Assembly: GCA_944363005.1 (NCBI GenBank)
Contig: CALVTV010000268.1
Coordinates: forward strand, 1-17,167
Direction: 5' to 3'
From: an uncultured Clostridia bacterium
Lineage (GTDB): Bacteria > Bacillota > Clostridia > Christensenellales > Aristaeellaceae
DNA: 17,167 bases
Positions within the stretch are counted from its first letter, which is position 1; each line of letters opens with the position of its first letter. Both the position numbers and the translations under genes were made by a program. Shown piece after piece: positions 7,241 to 13,962 of the stretch. The notes under the pieces were generated by a model that saw only the letters and a program-made list of their open reading frames with translations, ran no database searches and had not been told where the DNA came from.

Positions 7241-8151
7241 GCGCCAACCTCCTGTTCGGCGGCCTTGACCCCCGCCATATCCTCCACGTGCAGCGTGCGC
7301 ACGTTTGCGTCGATGCGCCGGATCATGCCGCTGAGCGTCTCGCCCGGGCCCACTTCCACAAACGTGTCCGCGCCCGCGGCGATCATGTTGCGGACAAGCC
7401 GCTCCCAGAGCACCGGTGAGTGAATCTGCCGCGCAAGCAGTCCGGCGACGTCGCCGTCATACGGCTGCGCGGTGCTGTTGGCGTAAAGCGGGATCTGCGG
7501 CGCGGCAAAGTTCACCTTCGCGGCGACTTCCCCGAAGGCTGCCGCCGCCTCGCGCATGAAGGGCGAGTGGAAGCCGCTTTGCACCTTGAGCGGCACAGCG
7601 CGGCCGCCCGCCTCCTTGACGGCCTGCAGGAAAGCCGCCTTTTCCGCCTGAGCGCCGGCCACGGAGACCTGGCCCGGGCAGTTGAAGTTGACCGGATACA
7701 CCTGCTCAAACGGCGCGCACAGCGCCTCGACGCGCTCCGCCGGCAGCTTGAGCACCGCCACCATGAACGCGGGATGGTCAAGCGCCGCCTGGCGCATGAG
7801 CCGTCCGCGCTCGGTCACCAGGGCAAGCCCGGTCTGCACGTCCGTCACCCCGGCACAGGTCAGCGCCGAGAGTTCGCCCAGCGAGAACCCCGCGGCCATC
7901 CCCGGCAGAATGCCTGCCTCGCGCAGCGCCGCTTCCGCGGCCAGCTCCACGGTAAACAGGCAGGGCTGCGTCACCGCCGTATCGGTGAGCTCCTGCTCGC
8001 TGCCCTCAAAGCATTGCTTCAGCGTGCCGGGGCGCAGGCGCTCCGCCGCTTCAAACACTTCGCGCGCAGCGGCCGAATGCTCGTACAGATCCCGGCCCAT
8101 GCCCGCGTGCTGCGCGCCCTGACCCGGGAAGACAAAGGCTATCTGACCCAT
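7234..8151 (-). CDS. fabD: Malonyl-CoA:ACP transacylase FabD
   Basis: This enzyme loads malonyl groups from malonyl-CoA onto ACP. The 305-residue protein starts MGQIAFVFPGQGAQ, has the nucleophile Ser90 in GFSLGE, the substrate-carboxylate Arg117 region, and catalytic His195 in SGFHSPFM, all as in the family. The start is ATG at 8151 with an AAGGGG element upstream; a frame extending further upstream is fabK read out of frame. It overlaps the fabK end by 13 bp and precedes fabG, matching the common Bacillota order. Confidence 0.96.
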   Translation of the reverse strand: MGQIAFVFPGQGAQHAGMGRDLYEHSAAAREVFEAAERLRPGTLKQCFEGSEQELTDTAVTQPCLFTVELAAEAALREAGILPGMAAGFSLGELSALTCAGVTDVQTGLALVTERGRLMRQAALDHPAFMVAVLKLPAERVEALCAPFEQVYPVNFNCPGQVSVAGAQAEKAAFLQAVKEAGGRAVPLKVQSGFHSPFMREAAAAFGEVAAKVNFAAPQIPLYANSTAQPYDGDVAGLLARQIHSPVLWERLVRNMIAAGADTFVEVGPGETLSGMIRRIDANVRTLHVEDMAGVKAAEQEVGAC

Positions 8152-9083
8152 GCCGCCGCCCCTTTCAGATACGGCTCCGCGCCGTCCATGACGTCCTTGA
8201 CGATCTCCGCCGCCGGTTGCACCTGGTTCACCATCGCCGCAATCTGCCCCGCCAGGAAGCATCCGTGTTCCGCGTCGCCCTCCTGCACGGCCTTGCGCAG
8301 CGCGCCCTGGCCCAGCTTTTCCAGCTCTTCATCCGGCATGCCGCCGTATTCCGCCTGCGTGTAGGCCCGCGCAAACGGCGTGCGCAGGCTGCGCACCGGA
8401 TGCCCCAGCCGCTTGCCGGTCACCGTCGTGCTCAGGTCGTTCGCTTTGAGGATCTTCTCCTTGTAGGCCGGGTGAATGTTGCATTCCTCTGCGGAGAGGA
8501 AGCGCGTGCCCATCTGCACGCCGCACGCGCCCAGCATGAACGCCGCCGCCACGCCGCGCCCGTCCGCAATGCCGCCCGCGGCCAGCACCGGCAGGCTCGT
8601 GGCGTCGCAGATCAGCGGCACCAGCACCATCGTCGTCAATTCGCCCACGTGGCCGCCGCTCTCGCCGCCCTCCGCAATCAGCGCGGACGCGCCCAGGCGC
8701 TCCATGCGCTTGGCCATCGCCACCGAGGCCACCACCGGGATGACCTTGATGCCCGCGTCCTTCCACATCGCCATGTATTTGCCGGGGTTGCCCGCGCCCG
8801 TGGTGACCACGGCCACCTTCTCCTCGGCCGCCACCTGCGCAACTTCGTCGGCATAGGGGCTCATGAGCATGATGTTCACGCCAAAGGGCTTGTTCGTCAG
8901 GCTGCGGGCGATGCGAATCTGCTCGCGCACGACCTCTGCGGGGGCGTTGCCCGCCGCCACGATGCCCAGTCCGCCGCCTTCGGACACGGCCGCCGCCAGC
9001 TTTCCGTCGGCAATCCAGGCCATGCCGCCCTGAAACAGCGGATACCGGATGCCCAGCATCTCGCAAATCGGACTCACAATCAT
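8139..9083 (-). CDS. fabK: Enoyl-ACP reductase II, FMN-dependent
   Basis: This flavin enzyme performs the last step of the elongation cycle, reducing trans-2-enoyl-ACP with NAD(P)H through FMN. The 314-residue TIM-barrel protein resembles the nitronate monooxygenase/FabK family. FMN- and catalysis-related elements are visible: QGGMAWIADGKLAAAV (18-33), AEGGESGGHVGE with His145 at the position of the proposed FabK catalytic His, AAGGIADGRG and QMGTRF. The location between acpP and fabD separates it from nitronate monooxygenases of the same fold. The start at 9083 has a GCGGAG site and lies 4 bp after the acpP stop. FabK-type reductases are not expected to respond to triclosan as FabI does (family knowledge). 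Confidence 0.93.
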   Translation of the reverse strand: MIVSPICEMLGIRYPLFQGGMAWIADGKLAAAVSEGGGLGIVAAGNAPAEVVREQIRIARSLTNKPFGVNIMLMSPYADEVAQVAAEEKVAVVTTGAGNPGKYMAMWKDAGIKVIPVVASVAMAKRMERLGASALIAEGGESGGHVGELTTMVLVPLICDATSLPVLAAGGIADGRGVAAAFMLGACGVQMGTRFLSAEECNIHPAYKEKILKANDLSTTVTGKRLGHPVRSLRTPFARAYTQAEYGGMPDEELEKLGQGALRKAVQEGDAEHGCFLAGQIAAMVNQVQPAAEIVKDVMDGAEPYLKGAAAWVR

Positions 9084-9087
9084 CGGT

Positions 9088-9312
9088 TTACTCCGCTTTC
9101 TTCTTCTCGATGAACTTGACCAGGTCGCCCACGGTCTCCACCTTTTCGTCCAGCTCGATCTCCATGCCGATCTCGTCTTCCAGCTCCATCAGCACTTCCA
9201 CCGTGTCCAGGGAATCGATGCCCAGATCGCGGAACTTGCTGTCCATGGTGATCGTCGCCACGTCGCATTCCAGGCGGTTGGCAAGCAGCTTTGCAACGGT
9301 ATCAAACATCAT
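9088..9312 (-). CDS. acpP: Acyl carrier protein
   Basis: This small acidic carrier holds growing acyl chains on 4'-phosphopantetheine. The 74-residue protein contains the invariant LGIDSLDTVEV motif with attachment serine Ser34, and the acidic helix II region after it. I chose the first of two adjacent ATG codons (9312), since AGGAGG lies 8 nt upstream; initiating at the second would give 73 residues. It is the first gene of the operon, reached from a strong promoter through an operator-containing leader of roughly 85 nt. Placing the most abundant product first in the transcript fits its high demand. Confidence 0.97.
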   Translation of the reverse strand: MMFDTVAKLLANRLECDVATITMDSKFRDLGIDSLDTVEVLMELEDEIGMEIELDEKVETVGDLVKFIEKKKAE

Positions 9313-9338
9313 TTTCGGTTCCTCCTGAATGTCTTTTT

Positions 9339-9355
9339 AGTAAGCAGTGATTACT
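9339..9355. promoter_or_regulatory. Putative operator 1 of the fab operon (17-bp inverted repeat)
   Basis: The sequence AGTAAGCAGTGATTACT is a 17-bp inverted repeat with one arm mismatch. It differs at one position from the second copy 35 bp upstream in transcription direction. It lies in the acpP leader, between the expected transcription start and the ribosome binding site. A regulator binding here would block elongation or cooperate with operator 2. The protein is unknown and no candidate gene is adjacent. Confidence 0.65.
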
Positions 9356-9373
9356 TATCGGGTGAAAATTTGA

Positions 9374-9390
9374 AGTAATCAGTGATTACT
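9374..9390. promoter_or_regulatory. Putative operator 2 of the fab operon (perfect 17-bp palindrome)
   Basis: AGTAATCAGTGATTACT is a perfect inverted repeat with 8-bp arms around one central base. It begins about 10 bp downstream of the predicted transcription start of the acpP promoter, a typical repressor site. The size suits a MarR- or TetR-type dimer. By eye it does not match the FapR or streptococcal FabT consensus as I recall them. Confidence 0.7.
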
Positions 9391-9406
9391 GAGTACTTCG
9401 CCGCGT

Positions 9407-9435
9407 ATTATATCCGATCGATCCGGGTTTGTCAA
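9407..9435 (-). promoter_or_regulatory. Consensus sigma-A promoter of the acpP-fab-acc operon
   Basis: Reading the minus strand, TTGACA (9435-9430) is followed by a 17-bp spacer and TATAAT (9412-9407), a perfect match to the housekeeping consensus. Transcription would start near 9400. A promoter this strong next to two palindromes suggests the operon is repressible. The 9436-9543 stretch upstream holds no gene. Confidence 0.85.
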
Positions 9436-9543
9436 CCATGATTTTGGCAATTTTTTTGCCGCCAGCGCGCCACCGGATTCTTTCCGCTCCGATTCTCAAC
9501 AAAAAATTGCGCAAAAGCGCGCACGGCTTTGACAATTTTGCAC

Positions 9544-9571
9544 AAAAAAGGAGCTTCCCGAAGGAAGCTCC
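9544..9571 (-). terminator. Rho-independent terminator after the flavoprotein gene
   Basis: On the minus strand a 9-bp perfect stem GGAGCTTCC / GGAAGCTCC closes a TTCG tetraloop and is followed by six T residues. It starts 9 bp after the flavoprotein stop codon. It should insulate the fab promoter from upstream transcription. Confidence 0.92.
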
Positions 9572-9580
9572 TCAGAGGCA

Positions 9581-11482
9581 TCACTTGCCCTGCGCCGCGT
9601 TCTCGCCGGCCACACGGCCGAAGACGCAGAAGTCGACGATGGCGTTGCCGCCCAAGCGGTTCGCGCCGTGCAGGTTGCCGGTGATTTCACCCGCGCAGTA
9701 GAGGCCCTCGATGATGGAGCCGTCCGCGCGCAGCGCATGCGTATCGGTATCCACGTTCACGCCGCCCATGGTGTGGTGCGCGGCGGGCTTGCGCGGATAA
9801 GCGTACCACGGACCGGTCACCAGCTGCTTGGTGAAGGTCACGCGGCCATACGGGTCCTCGGCCTCGCCCGCCACATAGCTGTTGAAGTCGTCCACGGTCT
9901 TCTGCAGCACGGCCGGGTCCATGCCCAGCGTTTCCGCCAGCTCCGCCAGGGTTTCGGCCTGCACGTAGCCCGCCAGGTGATTATCCAGGTAGTAGGCCAC
10001 GGTCTTGTCGCCCAGGGTCTTGCCGGTCGCCGGGGCCGGAACGGCGTCCGCGCTGAACAGCGTGTACATCAGGCCGTCCGGCTGCGCGATGATCGCCAGG
10101 GACATCTCGTCGCGGCGGCCATCCTCGCGCACAAAGCGCTCACCGTTCTTGTTGATGTACATGCTCGCGCTGTAGGTCAGCGTGATGTCGGAGGTTGCGC
10201 CCGTCACGGGGTTGGCATACGGCAGCAGCTGAATCTGATCCATGTTGATCAGCTCCGCGCCGGCCGCCTGCGCCATGAAGATGCCGTCGCCGGTGACGCC
10301 GGGCATGTTGGTGGTGATGACCTTCGCGCTCAGATCCGGCCACTTCTCGCTCTCGCAGTACTGCTGGCGCAGTTCCACGTTGCCCGCGAAGCCGCCGGTC
10401 GCCAGGATGACGCCCTTGTTGGCATGCAGGGTGACCTTGTGGCCATCGCGCGCCACGGCTTCCACGCCCACGACCTTGTCGCCATCCATAATCAGGCTCT
10501 TGCCCTCGGTGTTCATCAGCGCGGTGAACAGATCGCCGCGGGTCGCCAGGGTGCTTTCAAACGCCTTGAAATAGCCGGTGCCGTTGGGCATCACGGACGT
10601 ATGCGTGCGCATATACAGGGAGCCGCTGGCGGAGTTGATCACATCGGCAAACTCCATGCCCATGCTCTCGAGCCACTCGAGCGTCGGATACGCGCGCTCG
10701 GCGAAGAAGAGCAGATGGCTCAGGGAGCCAACCTTGTCGCCACCGTTCCAGGTCTGCAGCGCGAACCACTCGGCGCTGTCAAACACGTGCTTGTCGGTCT
10801 GCTTGTACGCTTCAAACTGCTCGCGCACGGTCGCCTGAACCTGCGCATGCAGCTCGTCAACCGGCTCCTCGGCCAGCGCCTCTTCCACCAGGGAATCCAG
10901 GCTGCTGGTGATGTCGGCATAGTCCTGCAGATCGGGGTCCGGGCAGTTGTAAATGCCGCCGGACACGATCGAGTTGCCGCCGAAGAAGCCCATCTTCTCG
11001 ATCAAAATGACGCTGGCGCCCTGCTCCGTCGCGGAAATCGCCGCGGCCAGGCCCGCTCCGCCGCCGCCGACGATGATGACGTCCGCCGTCAGCTCCTCGT
11101 CTTCGGGCACCGTCTTTTCAAGCGGCTCGTTCAGCGCGTCCATATCCGCGCCGGCCTGCTCCAGCGCCGCCTTCGCAGCGCTGAGGATCGCGCGGCTGGA
11201 AACCGTCACGCCGCTGACCACATCCACCGCCAGCGACTGGTTTTCCACGATCGCCGCCGGGATTTCGCGCATCGGCCAGTCGATGAGGCCGGGCGTCTCC
11301 ACATTGCTGACGACCTCAACTTTTTCAATTTTGTCTTCGCTCACGGTGACTTCCACCGTCATCGGTCCATGCATCGCGTTGACCGTGGCGCTATACGTGC
11401 CCGCCGTCATCGCGCTCGCGCCGCACGCCACGCTCAGCAACAGCATGACGCTCAGCAGCAGGGCCAGCCATTTGTTACCCAT
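9581..11482 (-). CDS. Exported FMN-binding / FAD-dependent reductase, fumarate-reductase-like
   Basis: This 633-residue protein joins a signal sequence (about 1-24), an FMN-binding domain (about 25-112) and a FAD_binding_2 domain (about 134-622). The segment DVVSGVTVSS contains Thr93 at the place where ApbE attaches FMN by a phosphoester bond; the usual SGAT reads SGVT. The FAD dinucleotide motif GGGGAG is at 139-144. The soluble fumarate reductase catalytic pattern is retained: His294 in RTHTSV, Arg456/457 in GERFVREDGRRD, His569/570 in HHTMGGV and Arg609 in HGANRLGGNA. It therefore likely reduces an activated C=C bond of a small acid outside the membrane, as in fumarate, urocanate or methacrylate reductases; the substrate is unknown. 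The signal peptide may be cut after ASA, or the protein may be lipid-linked at Cys20, though SVAC is a poor lipobox. The start is ATG at 11482, with GGAGG 7 nt upstream. Confidence 0.9.
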   Translation of the reverse strand: MGNKWLALLLSVMLLLSVACGASAMTAGTYSATVNAMHGPMTVEVTVSEDKIEKVEVVSNVETPGLIDWPMREIPAAIVENQSLAVDVVSGVTVSSRAILSAAKAALEQAGADMDALNEPLEKTVPEDEELTADVIIVGGGGAGLAAAISATEQGASVILIEKMGFFGGNSIVSGGIYNCPDPDLQDYADITSSLDSLVEEALAEEPVDELHAQVQATVREQFEAYKQTDKHVFDSAEWFALQTWNGGDKVGSLSHLLFFAERAYPTLEWLESMGMEFADVINSASGSLYMRTHTSVMPNGTGYFKAFESTLATRGDLFTALMNTEGKSLIMDGDKVVGVEAVARDGHKVTLHANKGVILATGGFAGNVELRQQYCESEKWPDLSAKVITTNMPGVTGDGIFMAQAAGAELINMDQIQLLPYANPVTGATSDITLTYSASMYINKNGERFVREDGRRDEMSLAIIAQPDGLMYTLFSADAVPAPATGKTLGDKTVAYYLDNHLAGYVQAETLAELAETLGMDPAVLQKTVDDFNSYVAGEAEDPYGRVTFTKQLVTGPWYAYPRKPAAHHTMGGVNVDTDTHALRADGSIIEGLYCAGEITGNLHGANRLGGNAIVDFCVFGRVAGENAAQGK

Positions 11483-11525
11483 TCTCGTTTCCTCCTTCTC
11501 TTCCACCGTTCCCGGTTTCGACAAC

Positions 11526-11554
11526 ATTATAGGAGAAAACAGGATTTTCGGCAA
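11526..11554 (-). promoter_or_regulatory. Putative promoter of the flavoprotein gene
   Basis: On the minus strand TTGCCG (11554-11549) and a perfect TATAAT (11531-11526) are separated by 17 bp. The predicted start is near 11519, giving a leader of about 37 nt before the flavoprotein ATG. The imperfect -35 fits an activator-dependent promoter, and a LysR gene lies immediately upstream. Confidence 0.68.
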
Positions 11555-11583
11555 ATATCCGTTTTGCATGATTGCATGTGTTT

Positions 11584-11609
11584 GATAATTTTATCTCATG
11601 AATTGAGAT
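11584..11609. promoter_or_regulatory. Overlapping inverted repeats, candidate LysR binding region
   Basis: Two adjoining inverted repeats lie in the LysR-flavoprotein gap: GATAATTTTATC (11584-11595, 5-bp arms) and ATCTCATGAATTGAGAT (11593-11609, 6-bp arms). Their centres fall about 70 and 82 bp upstream of the predicted flavoprotein transcription start, where LysR-type activators usually bind. No T-tract follows, so a terminator is unlikely. Confidence 0.5.
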
Positions 11610-11620
11610 TCTTTAAACGT

Positions 11621-12538
11621 TCAGGGAATCCATTCCGTCTTCTGCCCGACCCCAATTTCAATCTGTTCAAAGAGCTGGTCGAGCGCCGGATTCTGGGTGC
11701 GGCGGTTTGCGACAAGCACCATCACAAATCCGCGGTGGTCGCCCTCCAGCGGCACAATGTCGATTTCCTGCGATGCCGCATAGCGAAAAGCCTCCGAAAC
11801 GATGCTCACGGCGCCGTGCTGATACGCCAAGTCCGCCACGTCACCGATCTTATGCCCATACCCGGCGATGCGGGGCTCAAACCCGGCCTCGCGGCACAGG
11901 CCCACATGCCTGGCAAAAATGTGCGGCAAGTCCTTGGGATCAAAAAACACGAACGGCGAATCGCGCAGCTGTTCCAGGCGCACGGATGGCATGCCAAAGA
12001 GCGGATGCGTCTTGGGAATGAGCACATGCATGGGCGAAATGCACACAAATAGCTTGCGGCAGCCGCTCATATCCTGCGTGCAATTTTCCGGCAAAATGGC
12101 GCAGTCGAGTTCTCCGCTGAGCACGCGCTCCTTGATCTCCGGGGCCGCGCCATACACCGGTTCCAGGCGAACCCCGGCGGCCGTCAGCGTCTCCAAAGGG
12201 CGCATGGTCGTCTTGCGAAACGTGCGCAGCAGGCCATAGGCGATGTATCCAAGCGTCACATGCGCGCAGCCCTCCCGCTCGGCGCGCTGGACGCGCTGGG
12301 CCAACACCTCGATTTGCTGCAAGACGCGCCGGGCTTCCACGAGCATCACCTGCCCAGCCGGCGTCAACTGCACGCTCTTGCGCCCATCGCGGTCGATCAG
12401 CGTGCAGCCCAATTCCGTCTCCAGATTCGCAATGGCCCGACTGAGCGCAGGCTGGCTGACAAAGCACGCCGCAGCCGCCTCGGTAAAGCTTCCGGCCTCG
12501 GCCACCGCGATGAAATATCTGAGCATACTGAGTGTCAT
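11621..12538 (-). CDS. LysR-family transcriptional regulator
   Basis: This 305-residue protein has an N-terminal winged helix-turn-helix (residues 1-60: MLRYFIAVAEAGSFTEAAAA, then SQPALSRAIANLE and LTPAG) and a C-terminal effector-binding domain (about 90-300). This is the normal LysR length. The chosen ATG at 12538 has GGAGG 8 nt upstream; an in-frame ATG at 12544 lies too close to that site. It is co-oriented with, and 138 bp upstream of, the exported flavoprotein, so it probably controls that gene in response to the reductase substrate (inference). No terminator separates the two, so some read-through is possible. The effector is unknown. Confidence 0.92.
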   Translation of the reverse strand: MTLSMLRYFIAVAEAGSFTEAAAACFVSQPALSRAIANLETELGCTLIDRDGRKSVQLTPAGQVMLVEARRVLQQIEVLAQRVQRAEREGCAHVTLGYIAYGLLRTFRKTTMRPLETLTAAGVRLEPVYGAAPEIKERVLSGELDCAILPENCTQDMSGCRKLFVCISPMHVLIPKTHPLFGMPSVRLEQLRDSPFVFFDPKDLPHIFARHVGLCREAGFEPRIAGYGHKIGDVADLAYQHGAVSIVSEAFRYAASQEIDIVPLEGDHRGFVMVLVANRRTQNPALDQLFEQIEIGVGQKTEWIP

Positions 12539-12570
12539 GGGCATTCCCTCCGGATCAACTTTGCACCGTG

Positions 12571-12600
12571 AGCGTACCACTTCTGCAGGTAATTTGTCAA
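12571..12600 (-). promoter_or_regulatory. Weak putative promoter of the LysR gene
   Basis: A perfect TTGACA (12600-12595 on the minus strand) is followed after 18 bp by TACGCT (12576-12571), a poor -10. The predicted start gives a short leader before the LysR ribosome binding site. A weak promoter would suit a regulator. Confidence 0.45.
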
Positions 12601-12654
12601 GCGCGCAGGCAGCGGTGAACGCCAATGGCCCGCACAACCGCACGGCGCAAGCAT

Positions 12655-12680
12655 AAAAAAAAGACCCCATAACTGGGGTC
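12655..12680 (-). terminator. Rho-independent terminator of the tRNA operon
   Basis: On the minus strand GACCCCA / TGGGGTC forms a 7-bp stem with a 4-nt loop, followed by eight T residues. It begins 7 nt past the tRNA-Cys CCA end. Confidence 0.92.
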
Positions 12681-12686
12681 CAGTGG

Positions 12687-12761
12687 TGGAGGCGCCATCC
12701 AGACTCGAACTGGAGAGTGAAGCTTTTGCAGAGCTTTGCCTTACCACTTGGCCATGGCGCC
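12687..12761 (-). tRNA. tRNA-Cys (anticodon GCA)
   Basis: The 75-nt cloverleaf has acceptor GGCGCCA pairing with TGGCGCC, a CTGCAAA anticodon loop reading GCA, a TTCGA T-loop, discriminator U and an encoded CCA. It is the last gene of the five-tRNA operon, directly before the terminator. Confidence 0.96.
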
Positions 12762-12766
12762 GGATA

Positions 12767-12841
12767 TGGAGCGGTAGACGAGATTCGGACTCGCGACATC
12801 CACCTTGGCAAGGTGGCACTCTACCACTGAGCTACTACCGC
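12767..12841 (-). tRNA. tRNA-Gly (anticodon GCC)
   Basis: The 75-nt cloverleaf has acceptor GCGGTAG pairing with CTACCGC, an anticodon loop TTGCCAA reading GCC, discriminator U and an encoded CCA. The T-loop reads TCCGAAT, a small departure from the usual TTCGANT. It lies 5 nt upstream of tRNA-Cys. Confidence 0.95.
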
Positions 12842-12846
12842 ATATC

Positions 12847-12922
12847 TGGTGCCTTGGGGCGGAATCGAACCACCGACACGTAGATTTTCAGTCTACTGCT
12901 CTACCGACTGAGCTACCAAGGC
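12847..12922 (-). tRNA. tRNA-Phe (anticodon GAA)
   Basis: The 76-nt cloverleaf has acceptor GCCTTGG pairing with CCAAGGC, a CTGAAAA anticodon loop reading GAA, a TTCGATT T-loop, discriminator A and an encoded CCA. It is the middle gene of the cluster. Confidence 0.96.
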
Positions 12923-12929
12923 AAAAAAG

Positions 12930-13006
12930 TGGCGACGCGGAAGGGGCTCGAACCCTCGACCTCCAGCGTGACAGGCTGGCATTCTAACCGACTGAACTAC
13001 CGCGCC
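12930..13006 (-). tRNA. tRNA-Asp (anticodon GTC)
   Basis: The 77-nt cloverleaf has acceptor GGCGCGG pairing with CCGCGTC, including one G-U pair. The CTGTCAC anticodon loop reads GTC, the T-loop is TTCGAGC, the discriminator is G and CCA is encoded. It is the second gene transcribed. Confidence 0.96.
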
Positions 13007-13015
13007 ATATGAAAT

Positions 13016-13091
13016 TGGTGGGAACAACAGGGCTCGAACCTGTGACCCTCTGCTTGTAAGGCAGATGCTCTCCCAGCTGAGCTATGCTCCC
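13016..13091 (-). tRNA. tRNA-Val (anticodon TAC)
   Basis: The 76-nt cloverleaf has acceptor GGGAGCA facing TGTTCCC (one mismatched or wobble position), a CTTACAA anticodon loop reading TAC, a TTCGAGC T-loop and an encoded ACCA end. It is the first gene of the operon, about 45 nt after the predicted transcription start. Confidence 0.96.
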
Positions 13092-13141
13092 GAGCTGGCA
13101 CGCCGCATCGCTTGATTGTGTCGAGCGCGGCGACGAAATAT

Positions 13142-13170
13142 ATAATACACGATCAGGCAGAGTTTGTCAA
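13142..13170 (-). promoter_or_regulatory. Promoter of the tRNA operon
   Basis: On the minus strand TTGACA (13170-13165) and TATTAT (13147-13142) are separated by 17 bp, close to consensus, as expected for a stable-RNA operon. Confidence 0.85.
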
Positions 13171-13220
13171 CTGTTTTTTTGAATTTCCTCAAAAACTCAT
13201 TTGAAGCCGCCCCACGCCAC

Positions 13221-13280
13221 AAAAAAAGCAGCACAATGCGAAGCGCCGGAAGCGTTCTCCCGGCGCTTCGCCATCTGCTG
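13221..13280 (-). terminator. Large two-part hairpin terminator ending the 13.3-14.3 kb transcript
   Basis: A perfect 12-bp GC-rich stem (13238-13249 with 13260-13271, 10-nt loop) is extended by a 5-bp outer stem (13229-13233 with 13276-13280) across a 4x4 internal loop. On the minus strand seven T residues follow after one base. No convincing gene lies just upstream, so it probably ends transcription that entered from the hypothetical membrane protein or hpf. Confidence 0.8.
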
Positions 13281-13534
13281 TTGCGTCATGTACGCTCCTT
13301 TTCTTTCATAATCGTTGCGCACGCGCGAGCATTTTCCGCTTTTCTTCGATCGACTGCTGAAAAGGTTTGGTTTCGTCCGAATCTTTCGATGTCCTCACAA
13401 CGTTTCCGGTTCTACTGTTTCGCGTTTTTTCCGATTCTGATCGATGGATAGACGTTTCCCTGTTCAGTCGCTTCGATGGTTCTCTTTGAACGTTCTCGAA
13501 TGTTGCTGATTCACCTTGACTGTTTCGATCCTTC

Positions 13535-13780
13535 TTCGGCTCGGGCTTCCCCTTCGGATTTCTCTTCCCCGTTTCAGATCTTCTTTCGGATCGGGCGCTC
13601 CTTTTTATTGCCTTGCCGGTTTGCTTCTTCCTTTGGATTGGGTTTCCGCTTCGGATGCCTTTTCTCCTTTGGAATCCTGCTTTCGGCTCGGGTTTCGCCT
13701 TTTATCGCCTTTCCCCGTCTTCAATCTTCCTTCTTCGGTTCTTTCCCTTCGGATTGCCTTGCCGACTGCCTTGATTGAAA
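13535..13780. repeat. Degenerate tandem repeat of about 50 bp in a strand-asymmetric tract
   Basis: Five related units start at 13535, 13585, 13632, 13682 and 13734, spaced 50, 47, 50 and 52 bp. Each opens with TTCGG(C/A)TCGGG(C/T)TTC or a close variant, followed by pyrimidine-rich sequence often containing TTCGGATTGCC. The plus strand is nearly free of A: by hand count 13561-13740 has 11 A in 180 bases. The wider gene-free interval 13300-13960 shares this bias. The minus strand has one frame with few stops (13866 down to about 13605), but it lacks an ATG and the unit lengths do not keep frame, so coding is doubtful. Confidence 0.6.
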
Positions 13781-13962
13781 CTACCTTAACGGATTCGAAA
13801 TTTGATCTTCGTTCAGTCCGTATATATGATGCATTTTCGCTCTGCGCATAGGGTTCAGCCGTCGGTCAATCTTCAAATTCTATCGCCCGATTTCGTTGCG
13901 GAACTGCCCTTGATGCATGCGTCGGGAGCCCAGCCCCCAGGTTGCGCGTTGCCATACAAACG

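Noticed and set aside
9313..9406. Riboswitch (FapR-independent leader control) in the acpP leader
   Set aside because: The leader is short and explained by two palindromic operators; no known riboswitch core or terminator hairpin is visible.
11570..11620. Terminator after the LysR gene
   Set aside because: The inverted repeats here are AT-rich and not followed by a T-tract on the minus strand, so an operator role fits better.
13535..13780. CRISPR array or riboswitch in the repeat tract
   Set aside because: Units are too degenerate, contain no constant repeat with unique spacers, and no cas gene is present.
13476..13851. Plus-strand open frames in the pyrimidine-rich tract (13476-13778, 13516-13851)
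   Set aside because: The Phe/Ser/Leu-rich products reflect base composition; they lack ribosome binding sites, show no recognisable domain and run against all neighbouring genes.
13605..13866. Minus-strand open frame across the repeat tract
   Set aside because: It is free of stops for about 85 codons but has no ATG start, and its repeats change length by non-multiples of three; low T content alone explains the scarcity of stops.
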